From the NCBI RefSeq assembly GCF_947495205.1, contig NZ_CANLXV010000005.1:202149-266148 (forward strand): 64,000 nucleotides of DNA, read 5' to 3'. Source of the stretch: an uncultured Polaribacter sp. (GTDB taxonomy: Bacteria > Bacteroidota > Bacteroidia > Flavobacteriales > Flavobacteriaceae). Below are positions 1 to 6,965 of the stretch, piece by piece; position 1 is the first letter of the stretch; each line of letters opens with the position of its first letter. The notes under the pieces were generated by a model, which saw nothing but the letters and a program-made list of their open reading frames with translations, was not told the origin of the DNA and searched no databases. The position numbers and the translations under genes are program-made.

Positions 1-24
1 GTAGATTTTGAGGAGGTAAAGTAA
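1..24 (+). CDS. C-terminal end of a gene cut by the window edge (possible)
   Basis: Frame 1 reads seven sense codons (VDFEEVK) and then a TAA stop, and a hairpin that could end transcription follows within ten bases. The other two forward frames stop at once. The remnant is too short to name, and coding is an inference from the stop-plus-hairpin arrangement only. Confidence 0.3.
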   Translation, partial: VDFEEVK

Positions 25-31
25 GCAGAGA

Positions 32-59
32 ACAAGAATTTCTTTTTAGAAATTCTTTG
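32..59 (+). terminator. Hairpin after the truncated first gene
   Basis: AAGAATTTC pairs with GAAATTCTT across a six-base loop, with outer pairs extending to ACA/TGT around one bulge. There is no long T-tract afterwards, so it may work as a weak terminator or 3' stabiliser. Confidence 0.45.
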
Positions 60-70
60 TGAATCGCTTA

Positions 71-88
71 TCCCGCTGAAAAGCGGGA
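71..88. repeat. Short palindrome with GAAA loop
   Basis: TCCCGCT and AGCGGGA form a perfect seven-pair stem around GAAA, in an otherwise very AT-rich region. A similar GAAA-capped stem (AATTTGCT/AGCAAATT) lies in the dispersed element at 3336-3453, so this could be a solo member of the intergenic palindromes scattered through the window. Confidence 0.5.
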
Positions 89-275
89 TCTTTAAAAAAT
101 AAGTAATTAAACTTATTACAAAGACAAAGTAGAATCTTTTAAAATAAGTAATTAAACTTATTACAAAGACAAAGCAGAATCTTTAAAAAATAAGTAATTG
201 AACTTATTGTAAAGACAAAACGAAATCTTTGCAAAAAAAGATAATTAGACAAATAGCTGCAAAAGCAGAATCTTT
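88..275. repeat. Tandem ~46 bp repeats, degenerating rightward
   Basis: The core ATCTTT recurs at 88, 134, 179, 225 and 270, a period of 45-46 bp. Between the cores each unit carries AATAAGT...ACTTATT, which can fold as a seven-pair stem, followed by AAAGACAAA. The first two units are almost identical and the last is strongly diverged. No gene is seen here; the array fills most of the space in front of the first complete gene. Confidence 0.65.
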
Positions 276-347
276 AAGGAAATCTATAATTGATTTATAA
301 TCTATTCGAGAATCCTTCTGAACAAAGTTCAGAGTCTATATATATCC

Positions 348-380
348 AAAACGCAATCATTAATTTGATTGCGTTTTTTT
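348..380 (+). terminator. Rho-independent terminator
   Basis: AAACGCAATCA and TGATTGCGTTT form an 11-pair stem with a short AT loop, followed by a run of T. No gene directly upstream is recognisable, so it may end transcription running through the repeat region, or an unrecognised small RNA. Confidence 0.6.
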
Positions 381-436
381 GTGTATTTAAATCGAATAAC
401 TAAATTTACTTTGAATTAATAAGTGAAATATAAATT

Positions 437-958
437 TTGAAAACCTACAACAAAACCAACTTTTTTAAACATACGTTCTGCGAGTTTACCCAAATTAATG
501 ATTTTCAATTTCCAGAAAACACAAACTATAAAAGTAAATCTGAAAGCGTATATTTTTATACTGAAGATGGTGTGTATAGAAAATCGAATCATTGGGGAAG
601 AGTTGCCAATTGTAGATGGAAATTAATTACTGATGATGATTATAAAAATCAACAAATAGTCATTGGTTTTGCTAAATGGACAGACTTCTACCCGATTAAT
701 TCTAAAGAGAAATATTTTTTTATTGAAGTCGATTTTAATAAAAAAATTGCCAAAATTAAACCTAAAAGAAAAACTCCTAATTTTTTATTTACATTTTCTG
801 AAGCTCAAAAAAGAATAAATCAAATTAACCATTTATTTAAAGATGATAAATGGGCGAAGTATTACGATTTAGAGATTAATGAATTATCTAAACAAATAAT
901 TACTCCTTTTATTTCTTCTGATAAAAGTTTACAAGAAATAAAACAAAGTTTCAAATAG
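437..958 (+). CDS. Conserved hypothetical protein, 173 aa
   Basis: I do not assign a function. The protein has no signal peptide or membrane segment, is rich in aromatic and basic residues, and has a central block around residues 38-65 (YFYTEDGVYRKSNHWGRVA) that looks like a structured beta-rich core. The frame has no ATG at all, and TTG at 437 is the only sensible start, giving MKTYNKTNF. It stands alone: a terminator lies upstream, and a TAAATTTG box at 978-985 gives the next gene its own promoter. Codon use matches the neighbours, so it is probably native. Confidence 0.72.
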   Translation: MKTYNKTNFFKHTFCEFTQINDFQFPENTNYKSKSESVYFYTEDGVYRKSNHWGRVANCRWKLITDDDYKNQQIVIGFAKWTDFYPINSKEKYFFIEVDFNKKIAKIKPKRKTPNFLFTFSEAQKRINQINHLFKDDKWAKYYDLEINELSKQIITPFISSDKSLQEIKQSFK

Positions 959-1026
959 AGAAATCTCTAGTTTTCAGTAAATTTGTGAGGCTAAAATCTA
1001 AGTTTAAAAACATCTAATCACCAAAA

Positions 1027-2310
1027 ATGAACATTCCACAAACAAGTTTTCCTAGAGTTGTAATTATTGGCGGCGGTTTTGCAGGTTTAGCAGCTGCAAG
1101 AGGTTTAGAAAAGCAAGAACTACAAGTTGTGTTATTAGACAAGCATAATTACCATACCTTTCAACCACTACTTTATCAAGTTGCCACTGGTGGTTTAGAA
1201 CCAGATTCTATTGCTTTTCCGTTAAGAAAAAGATTTAATGATGTTGCTAATTTTTACTTTAGATTGGCAGAAGTCTCTAAAATTAATCCTGCTAAAAACA
1301 TAATAGAAACTAATATTGGTAATTTAGAGTATGATGAGTTGATAATTGCAACAGGTTCTACCACTAATTTTTTTGGCAATAAAAATGTAGAAAAATATGC
1401 AATGGAAATGAAATCTATACCACAAGCTTTAAATATTAGAAGCTTGGTTTTAGAAAATTTTGAAGAAGCATTATTAACATCAAGCTTTGAAGAAAGAAAA
1501 GCATTAATGAACTTTGTTATTGTTGGTGGTGGACCAACAGGCGTAGAATTAGCAGGAGCTTTAGCAGAAATGAAAAAAGGAATTTTGCCAAAAGATTATC
1601 CAGATTTAGACATTAGGCAAATGCAAATAAACCTAATACAAAGTTCTGGCTGTTTGTTAAAAGGAATGAGTGCAAAAGCTTCTGAAAAAGCAGAAGATTT
1701 TTTAATAAATCTAGGTGTAAATGTTTGGAAAAACCTACGTGTTTTAGATTATGATGGAAAAATAGTTACTACCAAAGGAGCAGATCATTTTAAAGCAGCA
1801 ACCGTTATTTGGGCAGCAGGTGTAAAGGGAGAAACTATAAACGGTTTAAATGCAGATTGTATTGTAGAACGCGCAGAAAGAATTAAAGTAAATGCTTTTA
1901 GTAAAGTAGAAAACTACACAAATATTTATGCTATTGGAGATGTTGCTTGTATGGCTTCAGAAAAAAAACCATTTGGCCACCCAATGATGGCACAACCTGC
2001 ACTGCAACAAGGTACGTTAGTTGCTAAAAACATTATAGCCAAATTACAAAATAAAAATGAAACACCTTTTGTGTATAATGATAAAGGTTCTATGGCTACA
2101 ATTGGCAGAAATAAAGCTGTGGTAGATTTAGAAAAATGGAAATTTCAAGGAATATTTGCTTGGTTTGTTTGGATGTTTGTACATCTTTTTTCTTTGATCG
2201 GTTTTAGAAACAAAGCCATTGTATTTTTAAATTGGGTATACAATTATATTCGATTCGACAGGGAAACTCGCTTAATTATTAGACCTTATAAAAAGAAGGC
2301 ATCAATTTAA
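1027..2310 (+). CDS. ndh: Type II NADH:quinone oxidoreductase (NDH-2)
   Basis: This is a non-proton-pumping, FAD-dependent NADH dehydrogenase that passes electrons to menaquinone at the inner face of the cytoplasmic membrane. Residues 11-20 carry the FAD-binding GGGFAG, and a second dinucleotide motif (VGGGPTGVE) near residues 163-175 binds NADH. A GDVA motif near residue 303 belongs to the second FAD contact. The C-terminal ~50 residues (FAWFVWMFVHLFSLIGFRN onward) are the amphipathic membrane anchor typical of the family. At 427 aa the length is normal. A TAAATTTG box lies about 40 bases upstream. The small gene that follows starts nine bases after the stop, so the two are probably cotranscribed. 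Confidence 0.92.
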   Translation: MNIPQTSFPRVVIIGGGFAGLAAARGLEKQELQVVLLDKHNYHTFQPLLYQVATGGLEPDSIAFPLRKRFNDVANFYFRLAEVSKINPAKNIIETNIGNLEYDELIIATGSTTNFFGNKNVEKYAMEMKSIPQALNIRSLVLENFEEALLTSSFEERKALMNFVIVGGGPTGVELAGALAEMKKGILPKDYPDLDIRQMQINLIQSSGCLLKGMSAKASEKAEDFLINLGVNVWKNLRVLDYDGKIVTTKGADHFKAATVIWAAGVKGETINGLNADCIVERAERIKVNAFSKVENYTNIYAIGDVACMASEKKPFGHPMMAQPALQQGTLVAKNIIAKLQNKNETPFVYNDKGSMATIGRNKAVVDLEKWKFQGIFAWFVWMFVHLFSLIGFRNKAIVFLNWVYNYIRFDRETRLIIRPYKKKASI

Positions 2311-2319
2311 AAAAGAAAA

Positions 2320-2631
2320 ATGGCGAATAAAAGCATGATAAAATGTGCCAATTGTGGCCTTTTTAATACAGATACTAAAATCTGTACAAACTGTAATACT
2401 TTATTAAATCCCAGAGAAAAGGAATTAACTTTAAAAAAAGAAGCCGTTAAAAAAGCAGAAATTGCTAAAGTTATTTACGATAAAGAAAACCCTAATTTTG
2501 CAGAACGTTTAAAACAACATCCATTTTTTTTATATAAAATTATTGGTTGGATTCTTTATTCCGCTTTTATGACCATAAGCATTATTGGCTCTGGTTTGGC
2601 ATGGTTTATTGCAATGATTGCCGCTGGTTAA
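2320..2631 (+). CDS. Small zinc-ribbon membrane protein
   Basis: The N-terminus has two CxxC pairs (CANC and CTNC, about residues 9-12 and 23-26) that would hold one zinc ion. A charged helical linker follows, then one or two hydrophobic segments near residues 72-102. The layout suggests a cytoplasmic zinc ribbon on a membrane anchor. The function is unknown. It begins nine bases after the ndh stop and is followed one base after its own stop by the next membrane gene, so the run looks like one transcript. Confidence 0.7.
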   Translation: MANKSMIKCANCGLFNTDTKICTNCNTLLNPREKELTLKKEAVKKAEIAKVIYDKENPNFAERLKQHPFFLYKIIGWILYSAFMTISIIGSGLAWFIAMIAAG

Positions 2632-2632
2632 T

Positions 2633-2986
2633 ATGAAAAATATTTTAAGAAACTATGTGCTAATTTCTTTTTTACTGGGTAGTTTTATTTATTTTGCTTC
2701 TCAATTAAACCTGCAATTACCAAGATTTATTCGTTTTTATGCAAACGATTTTTTAATTGTACCAATTGTATTATATAGCGCTTTATGGATTTTAAAAAGA
2801 ACTAAAAACAACCCTAACTACAAAATTTCTATACCTCTTATCATTTATATATGCTTTTTGTACAGCATTCTTTTTGAATTTATTTTTCCAAATTATTTAG
2901 CAAGATATACCAAAGATTATACAGATATTCTTTTATACTTTGCTGGAGGACTTGTGTTTTATCAACTTCAAAAATTAGTAAAATGA
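2633..2986 (+). CDS. Small integral membrane protein, VanZ-like topology
   Basis: About 117 aa with four predicted membrane helices; the last contains YTKDYTDILLYFAGG, which resembles the D-x2-D...N/G pattern of VanZ-like proteins. No catalytic motif is evident. I place the start at ATG 2633, one base after the preceding stop, because a TTG start at 2618 would overlap the upstream gene and add only MPLVN. The 3' end overlaps the AraC gene by four bases (ATGA), which suggests translational coupling. The family assignment is a resemblance only. Confidence 0.72.
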   Translation: MKNILRNYVLISFLLGSFIYFASQLNLQLPRFIRFYANDFLIVPIVLYSALWILKRTKNNPNYKISIPLIIYICFLYSILFEFIFPNYLARYTKDYTDILLYFAGGLVFYQLQKLVK

Positions 2987-3327
2987 AAACTTTTAAAATT
3001 GCAAAAGAAAATATAACGCGTTTAAACTTGGCTTTACACTATATTGAAGAGAATTTACCCGAAAAATTAACCTTAGAAGTTATTTCAGAAAAAGCTCACT
3101 TCTCTCCCTTTCATTTTCATCGTTTATTTTCTTTAGTAATTAAAGAAACGCCTAATAATTATAGCATCAGAAAAAGGTTAGAAAAAGTAGCATCCTTTTT
3201 TTTACATCAAAAAGAAAAAACAATAACAAAAGTAGCAGAGGCTGTTGGTTTTGGTAATTTATCTTTGTTTTCTAAAGCTTTCAAGAAATTTTATGGCATT
3301 TCTCCAAATAAGTTAGATCATTTGTAA
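2983..3327 (+). CDS. AraC-family regulator, DNA-binding domain only
   Basis: At 114 aa this is just the double helix-turn-helix AraC domain. The first recognition unit is around residues 32-55 (LEVISEKAHFSPFHFHRLF) and the second around 80-105 (ITKVAEAVGFGNLSLFSKAF...GISP). Homologues of this subtype usually carry a C-terminal GyrI-like ligand domain, which is absent here. The gene overlaps the preceding membrane gene by four bases and so is cotranscribed. Without an effector domain it may respond to abundance or to a partner, or be a shortened form. Immediately downstream is a dispersed repeat rather than a remnant of the missing domain. Confidence 0.85.
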   Translation: MKTFKIAKENITRLNLALHYIEENLPEKLTLEVISEKAHFSPFHFHRLFSLVIKETPNNYSIRKRLEKVASFFLHQKEKTITKVAEAVGFGNLSLFSKAFKKFYGISPNKLDHL

Positions 3328-3335
3328 TTGTATAA

Positions 3336-3453
3336 GAAGCTATTTCCTGCTTTCCATTATATCTTTTTTACTGGCAGTTCTCGCACAAATTTGCTGAAAA
3401 AGCAAATTCACTCAAACTGCCATTAAAAAAGGATGCCATTTCAATCAGGGCTA
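3336..3453 (-). repeat. Dispersed 3'-end element, copy B
   Basis: On the minus strand this reads TAGCCCTGATTGAAATGGCA, CCTTTTTT, a hairpin (AATTTGCT/AGCAAATT), GTGCGAG, and ends GGAAAGCAGGAAATAGCTTC. The same landmarks occur at 14303-14381, 15951-16092 and 43353-43421. Its GGAAATAGC end starts nine bases after the AraC stop codon and the element lies antisense to that gene, as with the other copies. From 3454 to the next gene I see nothing beyond AT-rich sequence. Confidence 0.55.
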
Positions 3454-3717
3454 AAACTTGTTTGCAAACTTGTGTCATTAATTAATATTTAAAGTTTTTA
3501 TTTACTAAGGTGTGTCACTCTGAAATAATCTTCTATCGATTATAATTTTATGTAAGACAGTTTAAACCTAACAAACTTTATGAGGAACCTTTGAAACCTT
3601 GAAATATAAAAAACCAACAATTCAGTCTTAAAAAACAAAAATTCGGTATGTTTCTTGTTTTAAAATCTTAAAAAACATCAGATATTTACATCATCAATAA
3701 CAATTAAAACAACTATC

Positions 3718-4140
3718 ATGAAAAAAATAATTTTAATAATAACAATTGTTTTTAGTGGTTTATTTACTACAAATGCGCAAGAAGCAGAAAAATTTAGTAT
3801 TACAGTAAATATTACTGGCTTAGCATCTAACAAAGGCAAAGTGTTATTAGCTTTATATAATAAACAAGAAAACTTTTTAAATAAGCGTTTTAAAGGTGGT
3901 ATGTCTAAAATTACAGACAAAAAAGCAACCTATGTTTTTGAAGGGGTTGTTAAAGGAGAATATGCCATTTCGTTTTTTCATGACGAAAACAATAACAATA
4001 AAATGGACACAAATTTTGTAGGAATTCCAAAAGAAGATTATGGTTGTTCTAACAATGCAACAGGTTTTGTGGGACCACCAAAATACAAAGATGCAAAGTT
4101 TCAATTATTAGAAAACAAAGAAATTAGCATCGAAATATAA
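3718..4140 (+). CDS. DUF2141 secreted protein
   Basis: A 140 aa protein with a standard Sec signal peptide (positive MKK, hydrophobic stretch to about residue 18, cleavage after NAQ) and a DUF2141 body. The hallmarks are the G-K-V-x-x-A-L-Y strand near residue 40, YAISFFHDENNNNKMDTNF near 82-100, and GIPKEDYG with G-P-P-K later. The D-N-N-N-K-M-D loop resembles a calcium-binding turn. Members of this family are periplasmic or exported beta-sandwich proteins of unknown function in Bacteroidetes. It is monocistronic: a repeat lies on each side. Confidence 0.86.
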   Translation: MKKIILIITIVFSGLFTTNAQEAEKFSITVNITGLASNKGKVLLALYNKQENFLNKRFKGGMSKITDKKATYVFEGVVKGEYAISFFHDENNNNKMDTNFVGIPKEDYGCSNNATGFVGPPKYKDAKFQLLENKEISIEI

Positions 4141-4145
4141 AAAAA

Positions 4146-5047
4146 CTCTAAACTGTAATCGTAAGATTCCTACGGAATGACAAAACTGGGTGGAAACTGC
4201 GCAAAAACTGGGTAGAAACTTGTTTAAAACTGCATAAAACTAAAAAAACTGTTTGCCAAGAAAGATTAATAGCACTTAGCCTGAAACATAAAGTTTGTCT
4301 CGCTGTAAGCGTCTCACACAAAAAAGTTCTAAACTGTAATCGTAAGATTCCTACGGAATGACAAAATTGGGTAGAAACTGCGCGAGAACTTGTTTAAAAC
4401 TGCATAAAACTAAAAACTGTTTGCTAAACAAAGTTAATAGACATAGTCTATAACATACAGTTTATCTCGCTGTAAGCGTCTCAAACAAAAAAAGCTCTAA
4501 ACTGTAATTATAAGATTCCTACGGAATGACAAAACTAGGTAGAAACTAGATGAAAACTTATTTAAAACTGCGTAAAACAAAAAAAACTGTTTACTAAACC
4601 AAATTAATAGCACATAGTTTATAACATACAGTTTATCTCGCTGTAAGCGTCTCAAACAAAAAAACTCTAAACTGTAATTATAAGATTCCTACGGAATGAC
4701 AAAATTGGGTGGAAACTTCGCGAGAACTTGTTTGAACTTCATAAAACTAAAAACTGTTTGCTAAACAAAGTTAATAGCACATAGTCATAACATACAGTTT
4801 GTCACGCTGTAAGCGTCTCAAACACACAAATTCTAAACTGTAATTATAAGATTCCTACGGAATGACAAAATTGGGTGGAAACTGAGTGGAAACTAAGCGA
4901 AAAAATTTTTGGACTGGTTAAAACTAATAAAACTGTTTTCTAAACAAAGTTAATAGCGCATAGTTTATAACATACAGTTTGTCTCGCTGTAAGCGTCTCA
5001 CACACAAAAACTCTAAACTGTAATCGTAAGATTCCTACGGAATGACA
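4146..5047. repeat. Tandem array of ~166-181 bp units
   Basis: Units begin CTCTAAACTGTAAT or TTCTAAACTGTAAT at 4146, 4327, 4495, 4665, 4831 and 5011, giving five full units and the start of a sixth. Each has the palindrome ATTCCTACGGAAT followed by GACAAA, a stretch of 11 bp AAACT units, AACTGTTTGCTAAACAAAGTT, and the short hairpin CGCTGTAAGCG. No long open frame crosses the units, there are no unique spacers, and no transposase is nearby. The array fills the gap between convergent genes (DUF2141 and ACMSD). Confidence 0.85.
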
Positions 5048-5157
5048 AAACTGAGTGGAAACTGCACGAAAACTTGTTTGAAACTAAGTAGAAACTGGCT
5101 AGAAACTTATTTAAAACTGCTTGAAAACGGAGCTAAAACTTATTGCAAACTGAATAA
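5048..5157. repeat. 11 bp minisatellite, ten units
   Basis: Ten consecutive exact 11-base units each begin AAAC, nearly always AAACT (AAACTGAGTGG, AAACTGCACGA, AAACTTGTTTG and so on). The run ends three bases before the ACMSD stop codon. Shorter runs of the same 11-mer lie inside each ~170 bp unit to the left, so the array has two nested levels. The spacing is close to one helical turn. Confidence 0.8.
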
Positions 5158-5160
5158 AAA

Positions 5161-6249
5161 TTAAACTCCTAATATCTTATCAACCAAACTTTGCTTTGCG
5201 ATTTCATCATTACCAAAAAGCCACTGTAAAACATTATCGCTCCAGATTTCTTCTTTTTCTGTTTCAGAAATAATATTTTTTTCAATGGCCAAATCTAAAA
5301 TTTTTCCTGGATAAGAAGATTGTCTATCACTTTCCATTTCGCCTAAAGGATAAGGATCATCTAAACCCATTAAAACCTGACTTGTACCTTGTCTTTTAAA
5401 CATTAAATCTAAAGAATCTGTATCGTGTACCAACGTATCAAAAAATATATTTTTATGACCAATTGCTTTTCTTGGGTGCGTTTTTCCTTCAAATAAATCG
5501 GGTCTTCCATCAAAACCTTGTATGCGTCTTCCAAGATTCATTTGTGCCAATTGGCCTCCGTGTGCAAAACATGTTCTAATATTTTTATACCTTTCTTGCA
5601 TTCCATTTAAGGTGTAGTAATGATAGGCATCTCCACATTGTGCCAACATCCAAATTAAATGAAAACGCCAATTGGTATTTTCTAATTTTATCATTTTATC
5701 TCCATCATAAGGATGAATTTCTATGGCTAATTTATATTGATCTGCCAATTCAAAAATACGATCGTTTTCTTTATCAAAAACACAACGCCATTGCCCAATA
5801 GAATCCATAAAATGTGTTGGCAAACACAATACTTTTAAATCTAATTCTTCTACACAACGTTTCATTTCATCTAAAGCACCATAAATAAAACCAGGATGCA
5901 CTACAAAACCACAAGTAAATTTATCTGGATGATTCTTTTGCACTTTCCCATTAAAATCATTCTGAAAACGCAAGGCTTTTTTCATTTCTTCTAAACGCAA
6001 ACCATTACCATACAATTGAGATAAATTTAAAACTACAGCATGGTCTATTTTGTTGCGTTCCATCCATTTTAATTTTTCATCTAAAAAAAAACTAGAATGT
6101 GTTACAGGTCTTTTCCAACCTTTTTGCAACATGTGTTTACGCTCATCATCTACCCAAAAAATTTCCTTTTCCTTCATAAATTGAGGAATTTCTTCTGGAT
6201 AAGGTAATAAATGAGAATGTCCGTTAATACGTAGTTTTCTTTTTTTCAT
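5161..6249 (-). CDS. Amidohydrolase: 2-amino-3-carboxymuconate-6-semialdehyde decarboxylase (ACMSD)
   Basis: ACMSD decarboxylates the ring-opened product of 3-hydroxyanthranilate, steering tryptophan carbon to 2-aminomuconate and away from quinolinate. The metal-binding HxH of the amidohydrolase fold is at residues 11-13 (NGHSHLLP). Later ligands are in EIHPYDGD (about 200), CFAHGG (about 252) and GLDDPYPLGE (about 316, the catalytic Asp). At 362 aa it is slightly longer than the usual 330-340. It is the last gene of the kynurenine run and lies 75 bases after the dioxygenase that makes its substrate. The 11 bp minisatellite abuts its stop codon. The substrate is inferred from family and neighbours. 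Confidence 0.88.
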   Translation of the reverse strand: MKKRKLRINGHSHLLPYPEEIPQFMKEKEIFWVDDERKHMLQKGWKRPVTHSSFFLDEKLKWMERNKIDHAVVLNLSQLYGNGLRLEEMKKALRFQNDFNGKVQKNHPDKFTCGFVVHPGFIYGALDEMKRCVEELDLKVLCLPTHFMDSIGQWRCVFDKENDRIFELADQYKLAIEIHPYDGDKMIKLENTNWRFHLIWMLAQCGDAYHYYTLNGMQERYKNIRTCFAHGGQLAQMNLGRRIQGFDGRPDLFEGKTHPRKAIGHKNIFFDTLVHDTDSLDLMFKRQGTSQVLMGLDDPYPLGEMESDRQSSYPGKILDLAIEKNIISETEKEEIWSDNVLQWLFGNDEIAKQSLVDKILGV

Positions 6250-6324
6250 TTTATTATGATTCGTTTTTTTATAACAGCTTACTTCAATCGTTCCTCATTT
6301 GTAATGATGTATTTTTTATGAACG

Positions 6325-6819
6325 CTACTCTTTTTTTAAATTTTTATGCTTTACTAGTTTATTATATCTATCAAAAATTGCTGGCATATCTGTTTCTATA
6401 TTCTCTAAAGTAAAAGCTTCTTCATATACTAAACTCGTATCTTCGTCTGCATACCATTGTAATTTATCTTTTACACCTGCTGGTCTAGGATATTCTATTA
6501 CCAAACCTACTGTATTTGCTTTCCTTTGGGGAGAATGCGGAATTTTTGGTGGTAAAAAGAAAATTTCTCCTTCTTTAATAGCAATATCCTTTTTCTTACC
6601 ATCTTCTATTACTTTTAAAATAATATCTCCTTCTACTTGATAAAAAAACTCTGGTGTTTCATTGTAATGATAATCTGTTCTGTTGTTTGGACCGCCAACA
6701 ACCATTACAATAACATCTGCATCTTTCCAAACCACTTTATTACCAACTGGTGGTTTTAATAAATGACGGTGTTCATCTATCCACTTTTTAAAATTTAAAG
6801 GTTGTACTAGTTTACTCAT
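6325..6819 (-). CDS. nbaC: 3-hydroxyanthranilate 3,4-dioxygenase
   Basis: This cupin enzyme opens the ring of 3-hydroxyanthranilate with O2, using one Fe(II). The iron ligands H51, E57 and H95 are all present (DYHYNETPEF and PKIPHSP), as are the substrate-binding arginines R47 and R99. Known bacterial enzymes have four C-terminal cysteines forming a second, rubredoxin-like iron site. This protein has no cysteine at all, although its length (164 aa) is close to normal, so it has only the catalytic iron. It sits between kmo and the ACMSD gene on one strand, with short gaps consistent with an operon. Confidence 0.92.
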   Translation of the reverse strand: MSKLVQPLNFKKWIDEHRHLLKPPVGNKVVWKDADVIVMVVGGPNNRTDYHYNETPEFFYQVEGDIILKVIEDGKKKDIAIKEGEIFFLPPKIPHSPQRKANTVGLVIEYPRPAGVKDKLQWYADEDTSLVYEEAFTLENIETDMPAIFDRYNKLVKHKNLKKE

Positions 6820-6965
6820 AATTAAAATTCCCTGCTAATCTTATCAAATCTAAGATACTTCTAATTGGGTTAAAATTGAAGTTATTATTGTTCTTAATAT
6901 TTTATGCTTTAAAGCCAAATCTGTAAATTTTCTACTTTCTTCCTTTTGGGAAGATTATGCTAAAC

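Noticed and set aside
4146..5157. CRISPR-like regular spacing
   Set aside because: The units are ~170 bp and are similar along their whole length; there are no short identical repeats with unique spacers and no cas genes.
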